Positions 6,703 through 12,955 of a DNA stretch of 15,624 nucleotides are shown here, piece after piece (the stretch's first letter is position 1; every line of letters starts with the position of its first letter). Under the pieces are notes generated by a model, which was given only the letters and a program-made list of their open reading frames with translations, was not told where the DNA came from and did no database searches. The translations under genes were made by a program, and so were the position numbers. Origin of the DNA: CAZPAV01 sp964584755 (GTDB taxonomy: Bacteria > Actinomycetota > Acidimicrobiia > Spongiisociales > UBA5794); NCBI GenBank assembly GCA_964584755.1, contig CAZPAV010000057.1:1-15624 (forward strand), read 5' to 3'.

Positions 6703-6782
6703 GTCTGCGCGGTGCACGTGACGCGATCGACCCGATCCCTTCGCGGCACCGCCCCGAATCGAGACCACGAGGAGTCGAGACG

Positions 6783-6971
6783 ATGTCCGAGATCATGCGG
6801 GCTTCCCGGCCGCAGGGCCGGTCCCGTCGCCCCAAGACGTACGCCGCGGGTCGGGTCTGTGCCGCCGAGGGCTGCGACACCATCCTGTCCCGGTACAACC
6901 GGGCCGAGTACTGCAACACCCACAAGCCCGTGAAGTACCCGCGCCTGCGCGGCGTCCTCACGGAGAGCTGA
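6783..6971 (+). CDS. Small Cys/His (zinc-ribbon-like) protein
   Basis: A 62-residue basic protein. Cys26, Cys31, Cys44 and His47 form C-x4-C-x12-C-x2-H with the core CAAEGCDTILSRYNRAEYC, a likely zinc site. The motif with LSRYN between the pairs resembles one I know from actinobacterial small proteins and from some of their regulators, but I cannot name a family with confidence. The N terminus is rich in Arg and Lys, which would suit contact with nucleic acid; this is inference. The ATG at 6783 has GAGGAG at 6769-6774, eight bases away, and a candidate promoter further up. The gene overlaps the convergent carbamate kinase gene by 14 bases at the 3' ends. Confidence 0.75.
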   Translation: MSEIMRASRPQGRSRRPKTYAAGRVCAAEGCDTILSRYNRAEYCNTHKPVKYPRLRGVLTES

Positions 6972-7950
6972 GCGGCGCGGCCGGCGGGAGGATCCAGGTC
7001 CCGGCCGCACCGGCGAGCGCGTCATCCAGCGAGGCCGCGTCGGTGATGAGCGCCGGCCGTCCGGTACTCGCGGCGAAGGCGATCGCGGCCTCGACCTTGG
7101 GTCCCATCGACCCGGAGGGGAACTCGCCGGCCGCGAGCAGGCCCCGTGCCTCCTCCAGGGTGAGCGTGTCGAGTGCCACCTGAGTCCCCGAGCCGAAGGC
7201 CCGGTACACCGCCGGCACCGCGGTGAGGTTCACGAACATGGAGGCGTCGAGGGCCTGCGCGACGAGTGAGGCCGTGTGATCCTTGTCGACGACGGCCTCG
7301 ACGCCGGTCAGCGACCCGTCACCGCGGCGGGCCACGGGGACGCCGCCCCCACCTCCGGCGACGACGACGTAGCCCCGTCGGGCCGCGTCCACGATGGCAC
7401 GGATCTCGACGACCTCGAGCGGCGGCGGTGAGGGGACCACACGGCGGACGCCGCGGCCGGGTACTTGCACCAGGTCCCAGCCATGCTCGGCGGCGAGCCG
7501 GCGACCCTCGACGGGTGGGTAGAAGGGCCCGATCGGCTTTGTCGGCCGGGTGAAGGCCGCCGTCGTGGGATCCACCACGACCTGGGTCACGAGCGCCACC
7601 ACCTCGCGGCGACGCCCGAGAACGGCCGGCACGTCGCGCAACGCCGCACAGAGACGGTACCCGAGATCCCCCTGGGTCTGGGCGACGAGGACGTCGAGCG
7701 GATCCACCGGGATCTCGTCACGCGTCGCCTCGACGCGGAGAGCCAGTCGCCCCACCTGAGGTCCGTTGCCGTGCACGAGCACGAGACCGGCGCGGGTCGG
7801 GAGCAGGAGCCGGACGGCGCGGGCGAGGGCCTCGAGCCGTCCCGGAACCTCCCCGTTCCCGCCGGCCCCCGGATCGGGAAGGAGCGCGTTCCCGCCGAAC
7901 GCGACGACGACCGGGCGGTCGGGCGCGTCCTGCCGGGGAGGATGCGGCAC
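6958..7950 (-). CDS. arcC: Carbamate kinase
   Basis: A 330-residue kinase of the amino acid kinase superfamily, close to the usual 310. It interconverts carbamoyl phosphate plus ADP with carbamate plus ATP. Motifs are AFGGNAL at about residues 17-23, VLVHGNGPQVG, LVAQTQGDLGY, the glycine-rich VVAGGGGGVPV, VDKDHTASLVA and GSMGPKVEAA near the C terminus, all typical of ArcC. The GTG at 7950 lies seven bases after the aminotransferase stop and gives a normal N terminus. The longer frame to 8166 only overlaps that gene. The pair is surely one operon. No arginine deiminase or ornithine carbamoyltransferase is in the window, so the source of carbamoyl phosphate is not shown. An arginine, agmatine or ureide degradation route is possible. 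Confidence 0.93.
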   Translation of the reverse strand: MPHPPRQDAPDRPVVVAFGGNALLPDPGAGGNGEVPGRLEALARAVRLLLPTRAGLVLVHGNGPQVGRLALRVEATRDEIPVDPLDVLVAQTQGDLGYRLCAALRDVPAVLGRRREVVALVTQVVVDPTTAAFTRPTKPIGPFYPPVEGRRLAAEHGWDLVQVPGRGVRRVVPSPPPLEVVEIRAIVDAARRGYVVVAGGGGGVPVARRGDGSLTGVEAVVDKDHTASLVAQALDASMFVNLTAVPAVYRAFGSGTQVALDTLTLEEARGLLAAGEFPSGSMGPKVEAAIAFAASTGRPALITDAASLDDALAGAAGTWILPPAAPLSSP

Positions 7951-7957
7951 GCCGCTC

Positions 7958-9226
7958 TCAGGTCTCGTAGGCGGTGAGGGCGCGATCGATGATGTCGATA
8001 CCGAGCTCGAGGTCCTCCAGCGAGACGTTGAGCGGCGGGATGAACCGGATGACGTTCCCGTGGGGTCCACAGGGGAGGATGAACATCCCCTCCTCGAGAG
8101 CGTGGTGCGACACCGCGTCGAACGCCGCGGCGTCGGGGGACCGCTCCGGACCCACGAGCTCGACACCGATCATGAGGCCGAGGCCTCGCACGTCCCCGAT
8201 CGTGTGGTGGCGTGCCGCCAGCTCCGCGAACCGGTCGAAGGCGACCTCGGAGCGCTTCTCCACCTCGGGGATGACGGACTCGAGGAGCTCGACGGTGGCG
8301 GCGGACGCGGCGCACGAGACGGGGTTCCCCCCGAAGGTCGTCCCATGGGACCCGGGTTCCCACCGCGCGAGGAGCGAGCGAGACGCGCCGATCGCCGACA
8401 GGGGGAGGCCGTTGGCGATCGCCTTCCCCATGACGAGGATGTCGGGGCGAACGCCGTACCGGCCGGTGGCGAACCAGTCCCCGGTGCGTCCGAACCCGGT
8501 CTGGACCTCGTCGACGACGAGGAGGATGCCGTGCTCGTCGGCGAGCTCGCGCAGGGCCTGGAGGAACGGTCGTCCTGCCGGGTAGTACCCGCCCTCGCCC
8601 TGGAGGGGCTCGACGAGGAACGCCGCGATCTCGTCGGGAGTGACCTCGTGCTCGAACATGCGCTCGAGCTCGGCGAGTGCGAGGGCGTCGGCGGCGTCCT
8701 TCGTCATGCCCCACCGGTACGGGTGGGGGAACGGGGTCACGAACACCGAGGGGAGGAGCGGGTGATAGCCCTGGCGGTACTTCGCCTTCGAGGTGGTGTA
8801 CGTCACGGCTCCCATGGTGCGGCCGTGGAACCCGCCTCGGAACACCACGATGCCCTGTCGGCCGGTCACCTTCCGGGCGAGCTTCACCGACGCCTCCACG
8901 GCCTCCGCGCCCGAGTTCATGAAGAGGACCTGCTCGATGCCGTCGGGCGCGATGCCGACGATGCGCTCCGCGGCGGTCACCATCGAGTCGTAGAGGTACG
9001 TGCCGCCGGCGTGCCAGAGGCGGCCGAGCTGCTCCTGGGCCGCCGCCTCGACGGAGGGGGGACGGTGTCCGAGATTCGTCACCGCGATGCCACAGGCGAA
9101 GTCGAGATAGCGCCTGCCGGCGGCGTCGACGACCCAACTCCCTTCGCCGGAGACGATCTCGACGTCGGAGTGGAAGGAGATGACGGGGGCGATGATGTCA
9201 TGGAAGCGGGCGGCGAGGTCGGGCAT
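7958..9226 (-). CDS. gabT: Class III aminotransferase, 4-aminobutyrate aminotransferase type
   Basis: A 422-residue PLP-dependent fold-type I aminotransferase of class III, of normal length. Segments are YLDFACGIAVTNLGHRPPSV, MNSGAEAVEASVKLARK (PLP phosphate contacts), RGGFHGRT, VEPLQGEGGY, VVDEVQTGFGRTG with the Asp that holds the pyridine N, and VMGKAIANGLPLSAIG with the Schiff-base Lys268. The best guess is 4-aminobutyrate:2-oxoglutarate aminotransferase. Ornithine or beta-alanine aminotransferase are real alternatives, and ornithine would make sense next to carbamate kinase. The ATG at 9226 has AAGGAGG five bases upstream. A TTG at 9331 is in frame but adds a Pro-rich stretch without family character. 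Carbamate kinase follows in the same operon. Confidence 0.9.
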   Translation of the reverse strand: MPDLAARFHDIIAPVISFHSDVEIVSGEGSWVVDAAGRRYLDFACGIAVTNLGHRPPSVEAAAQEQLGRLWHAGGTYLYDSMVTAAERIVGIAPDGIEQVLFMNSGAEAVEASVKLARKVTGRQGIVVFRGGFHGRTMGAVTYTTSKAKYRQGYHPLLPSVFVTPFPHPYRWGMTKDAADALALAELERMFEHEVTPDEIAAFLVEPLQGEGGYYPAGRPFLQALRELADEHGILLVVDEVQTGFGRTGDWFATGRYGVRPDILVMGKAIANGLPLSAIGASRSLLARWEPGSHGTTFGGNPVSCAASAATVELLESVIPEVEKRSEVAFDRFAELAARHHTIGDVRGLGLMIGVELVGPERSPDAAAFDAVSHHALEEGMFILPCGPHGNVIRFIPPLNVSLEDLELGIDIIDRALTAYET

Positions 9227-9330
9227 GGTGCCTCCTTGGTCGCGGGTGGGCGGCGCGGGTGCGGAGGCGCTCCCTACGGCGCGGCGAAGAGGTGACCGCG
9301 GCTGAGCCGGGGGGTGGTCCTCATGCCCCA

Positions 9331-9357
9331 ATTATGCCCGGTTCCGGCCGCACCGGG
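9331..9357 (-). promoter_or_regulatory. Candidate promoter and operator of the gabT-arcC operon
   Basis: On the minus strand CATAAT (complement of 9331-9336) is a good -10 box about 105 bases before the ATG. Touching it upstream is an inverted repeat, CCCGGT and ACCGGG with nine bases between (9337-9357), which covers the spacer and could bind a dimeric regulator. Confidence 0.45.
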
Positions 9358-9360
9358 GGC

Positions 9361-9376
9361 GGTCCGGCTCCGGACC
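9361..9376 (-). terminator. Hairpin after the dienoyl-CoA isomerase gene
   Basis: GGTCCG and CGGACC with a four-base loop, 17 bases after the stop at 9393. No T tract follows, so it is a weak intrinsic terminator at best. Confidence 0.3.
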
Positions 9377-9392
9377 TCGGTCGCCACGCCGT

Positions 9393-10244
9393 TCAGCGAC
9401 CCTCGAAGTGCGGCTCGCGGCGCTGCGCGTACGCCGTCATCGCCTCGGTGAGGTCGTCGGAGTGGAGGAACGCGGCGTTCCAGAGGGCGACGTAGTCGAG
9501 CTGCTCGCCGACGCTGCGTCCCTCCCCGGCCCGCAGGACCGCCTTGGCTCCCTGCACCGCCAGCGGGGAGTTCGCCGCGATGCGCCGAGCGAGGTCCCGA
9601 GCGGCGTCGTGGAGGGTCTCCCGGTCGGGGAACACGCGGCCGACGAGCCCCACCTCCCGGGCCGTCTCCGCGTCGAAGTCGTCGCCGGTGTACACGAGCT
9701 CGGCGAGACGTCCCGGCTCGACGATCCTGGGGAGGCGCTGCAGCGTCCCCACGTCGGCGACCATCGCGAGGCGGGTCTCCCGCACCGAGAAGATCGCGTC
9801 GGCGGCGGCGTACCGGATGTCACACGCGGTGATGAGATCGACGCCCGCGCCGATGCAGTAGCCGTGGACCGCGGCGATGACGGGTTGTGGGCACTCGGCG
9901 AGGGCCGTGAAGGCGTCCTGCATGCGCTTGATCATGCGATAGAGCGCCCGCCGATGGGCCACCGGAGAAGAGGGTGGGGCGGGATCGGGATCCAGGCTGC
10001 CGGTGGCGTTGGCGGGGCCGAACTCCTGGAGGTCGAGACCGGCGGTGAAGGCGCGGCCCCGGGCGGCGACGACGATCGCCCGAACGTCCGGCCGGCTCGA
10101 GACGGTGCGGACGACGTCGGGGAACTCGCGCCAGAAGGCGGGAGCGAACGCGTTGAGCTTCCGAGGACGGTCGAGCCAGATGGTCGCCACCCCGGGGGCG
10201 AGCTCGACGTCGACGACGTCCTTGGTGCCTCCTCGGTCACTCAT
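9393..10244 (-). CDS. Enoyl-CoA hydratase/isomerase family, delta3,5-delta2,4-dienoyl-CoA isomerase type
   Basis: A 283-residue crotonase-fold protein. GRAFTAGLDLQEF and HGYCIGAGVDLITACDIRYA form the CoA pocket and oxyanion hole. Asp136, Glu156 and Asp164 (VDLITACD, VRETRL, ADVGTLQRLP) have exactly the spacing of the three catalytic acids of mammalian ECH1 (176, 196, 204). YVALWNAAFLHSDDL near the C terminus is also ECH1-like. I therefore prefer dienoyl-CoA isomerase over plain enoyl-CoA hydratase. It would move double bonds in the beta-oxidation of unsaturated fatty acids with odd-numbered double bonds. The ATG at 10244 overlaps the mobA stop as ATGA, so translation is probably coupled. A TACGCT box eight bases upstream, inside mobA, could also serve as a separate promoter. 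Confidence 0.87.
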   Translation of the reverse strand: MSDRGGTKDVVDVELAPGVATIWLDRPRKLNAFAPAFWREFPDVVRTVSSRPDVRAIVVAARGRAFTAGLDLQEFGPANATGSLDPDPAPPSSPVAHRRALYRMIKRMQDAFTALAECPQPVIAAVHGYCIGAGVDLITACDIRYAAADAIFSVRETRLAMVADVGTLQRLPRIVEPGRLAELVYTGDDFDAETAREVGLVGRVFPDRETLHDAARDLARRIAANSPLAVQGAKAVLRAGEGRSVGEQLDYVALWNAAFLHSDDLTEAMTAYAQRREPHFEGR

Positions 10245-10864
10245 GACGCGGGAGCGTAGTCGCCGCCTGCCGCCCCGGGGCTCGAGAGGTACGCCGTCTC
10301 GGCGCGGGCGAGCGCCTCGGGGGTGTCGATGCTGCACCAGGAGCGGCCGTCCTCTCCCCAACGCCGCCACTCCTCCTCGGGGACGAGGCGGGTCGCCACC
10401 CGGTGGAGCACCTCCTGCAGACGCGGGTTCGGACTGGTGGCGACGATGGCGCGCACCGCCGCGAGGCACGGGGATCGGTACACGGCGCACGTCACCTGGG
10501 GAACGTCGCCGGCGACCGGCACGACGGCCTCGCCGGGGAGGGCGACGAGGGAGCGGAGGGTCGCGGCGACGAGGAAGGGCTGGTCGACCGCGACGAGGAG
10601 GACGTCACGGTCGCCCCCGTACACGAGCGAGGTCTCGAGACCGGCGAGGGGACCCAGGCGGCCGGGCCGGAGGTCGGGAAGGGTGGGGACGCCGGCCACG
10701 GTGTCGGCCCGACCCACGGCGACCACCTCCGTGGCGACCTGGGCGAGCGCGTCGACCACGCGTTCGAGCATCGGCCTGCCCCCGACGGGGACGAGGGCCT
10801 TGTCCCGGCCCATGCGACGGCTGCCACCGCCGACGAGCACGGCTCCGAGGAGCTCCGCGGCCAT
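10241..10864 (-). CDS. mobA: Molybdenum cofactor guanylyltransferase
   Basis: A 207-residue nucleotidyltransferase. The N-terminal GAVLVGGGSRRMGRDKALVP (residues 7-26) is the GTP-binding signature of MobA-type enzymes, followed by GGRPMLERV, GPLAGLETSL and the metal-binding Asp in LVAVDQPFL. It joins GMP to molybdopterin to give the bis-MGD cofactor of DMSO-reductase-family enzymes such as formate dehydrogenase and nitrate reductase. A MobA-like protein with another nucleotide substrate (such as MocA, using CTP) is possible. The ATG at 10864 gives the standard start. It has no ribosome site, but TACCGT lies eight bases upstream. The next gene, an isomerase of fatty acid oxidation, starts inside its stop codon. 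No molybdoenzyme gene is in the window. Confidence 0.87.
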   Translation of the reverse strand: MAAELLGAVLVGGGSRRMGRDKALVPVGGRPMLERVVDALAQVATEVVAVGRADTVAGVPTLPDLRPGRLGPLAGLETSLVYGGDRDVLLVAVDQPFLVAATLRSLVALPGEAVVPVAGDVPQVTCAVYRSPCLAAVRAIVATSPNPRLQEVLHRVATRLVPEEEWRRWGEDGRSWCSIDTPEALARAETAYLSSPGAAGGDYAPAS

Positions 10865-10872
10865 GGCCGGGA

Positions 10873-10878
10873 ACGGTA
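10873..10878 (-). promoter_or_regulatory. Candidate leaderless promoter of mobA
   Basis: TACCGT on the minus strand, eight bases before the ATG at 10864, without a ribosome site. Confidence 0.45.
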
Positions 10879-10954
10879 GCGGGGAACCGGTGCGACGGAC
10901 GCGAACGTCGAAGGGGCGCCTCGGCAGGAGACGGGTTCCGATCGGAGGGGTGTC

Positions 10955-11929
10955 ATGGGTACGACGACGAGCCGGCGGGGACGCGGATGGTCGCGGCGGG
11001 AGGCGTTCGGCGCGCTGGCGCTCGGAGCGCTGCTGCTCGCCGCGTGCGGGAGGGGAGCGGGGGCGCTCGTGGCGTCGAGCGAGAGCATGACGACGACGAC
11101 GGCGGCGGCGAGCGGGACCGCTGCCGCGGTCGAGCGCACGGAGGTCACCGAGGGGCAGGAGCCGGGGAGCACGTTGCCCTGGCCGGTGGAGCGTCGGGTG
11201 CGAGTCATCCGCGACGGTCGGGTCGACCTGCGCATCGAGCCGGGGACGTTCTCCGCCAAGGCCGCCGAGCTCCGCACCATCGCCGCCGACCTCGGGGGGT
11301 ACCTCGCCGAGGGTGAGACCCATCTCGAGGAGGTCGGGGATCGGACCTTCACGGTGGGTGCCTTCACGCTGCGGGTGCCCGAGGATCGCTTCGAGGACGC
11401 CCTGGCCCGGGCGGAGCGGATGGGGGAGCGGATCGATCTCTCGGTCACCAGCCAGGACGTCGGAGAGGAGTACGTCGATCTGGAGAGCCGGCTCGGCCAC
11501 TGGCGCCGGCAGGAGGCGTTCTACACGCGGCTCATGGACGAGGCGACCACCGTCCAGGACCTCGTCGAGATCCAAGGTCGGATGGAGCAGGTGCTCCGCA
11601 ACATCGACGAGGTCGAGGGTCGCCTGCGCTACCTGGAGGGCCGAACCGACTTCTCCACGCTGACCGTCGGGCTCACCGAGGTTCCGTCCGGCGGTGACGG
11701 CGACACCGGCGCCGTCGGGCCGCCGAGCGTGCTGCATCGGGCGCTGGAGCGCGCCGGCGGCGTGCTGCTCGAGAGCATCGGGTTCCTCCTGGTGGCGGCC
11801 GCCTTCCTGCTGCCGCCCGGCGTCCTCGTCGGCGTCGGCATCGTCGGGTTCCGCGCCGTCCGCGCCGTCCGGCGACGCCGTCGTGAGGAGGGGACCCCCG
11901 CAGTCGAGGCCGCCGGTCCTCCGGAGTGA
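10955..11929 (+). CDS. DUF4349 lipoprotein
   Basis: A 324-residue envelope protein. A basic N terminus with SRREAF (a loose Tat-like motif) leads to a hydrophobic stretch and the lipobox LLAAC with Cys31. A short Ser/Thr/Ala segment follows. The DUF4349 domain covers about residues 78-262, with VDLRIEPGTFSAKAAELRTI, TLRVPEDRFEDALARAE, SQDVGEEYVDLESRL, a helical, probably coiled-coil part (about 190-240) and DFSTLTVGLTE. A second membrane helix lies at about 272-300, then a basic tail, so the protein may be tied to the membrane at both ends. The function of the family is unknown. The ATG at 10955 has GGAGGGG just upstream. It is divergent from mobA by 90 bases. Confidence 0.88.
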   Translation: MGTTTSRRGRGWSRREAFGALALGALLLAACGRGAGALVASSESMTTTTAAASGTAAAVERTEVTEGQEPGSTLPWPVERRVRVIRDGRVDLRIEPGTFSAKAAELRTIAADLGGYLAEGETHLEEVGDRTFTVGAFTLRVPEDRFEDALARAERMGERIDLSVTSQDVGEEYVDLESRLGHWRRQEAFYTRLMDEATTVQDLVEIQGRMEQVLRNIDEVEGRLRYLEGRTDFSTLTVGLTEVPSGGDGDTGAVGPPSVLHRALERAGGVLLESIGFLLVAAAFLLPPGVLVGVGIVGFRAVRAVRRRRREEGTPAVEAAGPPE

Positions 11930-11952
11930 GACCTCCGATCGGTCCGGCGGTC

Positions 11953-11981
11953 TTGGCGGTCCGCCGCCGGGCGGCTAGCTT
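11953..11981 (+). promoter_or_regulatory. Candidate promoter of the Ser/Thr-linker protein gene
   Basis: TTGGCG at 11953-11958 and TAGCTT at 11976-11981, 17 bases apart. A start near 11988 would give a leader of about 23 bases containing the AGGGGGG ribosome site. Confidence 0.5.
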
Positions 11982-12010
11982 GCCCGCCGACCGACACCAG
12001 GGGGGTTCCC

Positions 12011-12946
12011 GTGGACCGCAAGCAGTTCCGTGTCCTCGCTGGCCTGCTGGGCCTCGTCGCCGTCCTCCTCCTCCTGCTGCTCCTGCGACTCCTCGTCGGA
12101 GGCTCGGGCGCCTCCGGCACGTCGGCCGCGCCACCCACCGCGACGCCGGCGACCTCCTCGACCGCTCCGTCGACGGTGACGACCACGGTGGCGCCGTCCC
12201 CAGCGACGTCGGTGGCGGTGTCGTCGTCGTCCTCGTCGTCGTCCACGNNNNNNNNNNNNNNNNNNNNNNNNNNNNNNNNNNNNNNNNNNNNNNNNNNNNN
12301 NNNNNNNNNNNNNNNNNNNNNNNNNNNNNNNNNNNNNNNNNNNNNNNCGTCGTCGTCCACGACGTCCTCGACGACGTCCTCGACGACGTCCTCGACGACG
12401 TCCTCGACGACGTCCACCGTCGCGCCGCTCCTCATGACCGAGTACGGCCTCGGGCCCGCGGGGTTCGGGGACGCGCCGGCGGGAACCATCGCCGTCGTCA
12501 CCGCGGCGCTCGGCCCGCCCGACCACGACAGCGGATGGATCGATGCGTTCTCCCCATACGGCACCTGCCCGCCTCCGGAGGTGAGAGGGGTGGAGTGGGG
12601 CACGTCGCCGTCCGGGTACGGCGCGGGCCTGCTCCTCCTCTTCAGCAACGGTGAGACGGGCTGGGCCTCGGCGGGAACGGAGCACTTCCTCTCGTATGTG
12701 TACGCGGGCGGGAACCCCGCCGGCCTGGTCACCGACCGGGGCATCGGCATCGGCTCCACCCTGGCCGAGGTGCGCGCCGCCTACCCGGGGGTGGTCGTCG
12801 CGGAGGACCCCTTCGATCCGTCGGCGGGCACCTGGAGGGTGGACTCGAACCCGGCCGACGACGGACAGCTCTTCGGGTACGCCACGGGTCAGGCCGACGG
12901 CGACGTCGTCACCGGGATCGTCGGCGGGATCGGGTGCGGGGAGTGA
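12011..12946 (+). CDS. Unknown exported protein with Ser/Thr-rich linker, broken by an assembly gap
   Basis: The gene starts at a GTG at 12011, with AGGGGGG five bases upstream. An N-terminal membrane helix (about residues 8-29, Leu-rich) lacks a lipobox, so it looks like a signal anchor. A Ser/Thr/Pro/Ala linker follows, is cut by 100 N, and resumes as TTSS repeats. The C-terminal domain (about 175 residues after the gap) has no family I recognise. It includes a CPPPEVRGVEWG segment, LLLLFSNGETGW, and TDRGIGIGSTLAEVRAAYPG, a pattern I associate with actinobacterial secreted proteins, and ends in GCGE. Its two Cys could form a disulfide. Both sides of the gap read as Ser/Thr in the same frame, but the true gap length is unknown, so the length is not fixed. 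It converges on purM with nine bases between stops. Confidence 0.75.
   Translation: MDRKQFRVLAGLLGLVAVLLLLLLLRLLVGGSGASGTSAAPPTATPATSSTAPSTVTTTVAPSPATSVAVSSSSSSSSTXXXXXXXXXXXXXXXXXXXXXXXXXXXXXXXXXXSSSTTSSTTSSTTSSTTSSTTSTVAPLLMTEYGLGPAGFGDAPAGTIAVVTAALGPPDHDSGWIDAFSPYGTCPPPEVRGVEWGTSPSGYGAGLLLLFSNGETGWASAGTEHFLSYVYAGGNPAGLVTDRGIGIGSTLAEVRAAYPGVVVAEDPFDPSAGTWRVDSNPADDGQLFGYATGQADGDVVTGIVGGIGCGE
12248..12347. other. Assembly gap (100 N)
   Basis: Exactly 100 N, a common placeholder length, placed inside the repetitive Ser/Thr linker. The real distance is probably different. Confidence 0.97.
12359..12415 (+). repeat. 12-base tandem repeat coding for TTSS
   Basis: Four full copies of ACGACGTCCTCG plus nine bases of a fifth. 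In the gene's frame each copy reads Thr-Thr-Ser-Ser. This repeat probably caused the neighbouring gap. Confidence 0.9.
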
Positions 12947-12955
12947 GCGGCTCGC

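Larger units (their letters stand above)
6448..6782. other. 335-base intergenic region between lnt and the small Cys/His protein
   Basis: I see no convincing gene on either strand. It holds a 12-base direct repeat (TCGACCACGGGG at 6559-6570 and 6644-6655), a perfect inverted repeat at 6625-6642 and a promoter-like stretch at 6668-6702 that is clearly richer in A/T than its surroundings. TACCAT at 6513-6518 could be a further -10 box, but nothing obvious follows it. The plus frame stays open from 6444 into the small gene, but its content is Arg-rich and looks like non-coding GC-rich sequence. Confidence 0.6.

Noticed and set aside
6444..6782. Longer version of the Cys/His protein from a GTG at 6444
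   Set aside because: The extension is Arg-rich and without domain character, while the ATG at 6783 has a good ribosome site and a promoter upstream.
9227..9331. TTG start at 9331 for the aminotransferase
   Set aside because: It would add a Pro/Ala/Arg stretch not seen in the family; the ATG at 9226 has an AAGGAGG site, and CATAAT at 9331-9336 makes this part a likely leader.
10253..10258. TACGCT as a separate leaderless promoter of the isomerase gene
   Set aside because: It fits the pattern but lies inside mobA coding sequence, and the ATGA overlap already explains translation, so it is not listed as a feature.
12359..12415. CRISPR-like or non-coding tandem array
   Set aside because: Units are 12 bases with no spacers and read as TTSS codons in frame with the gene.
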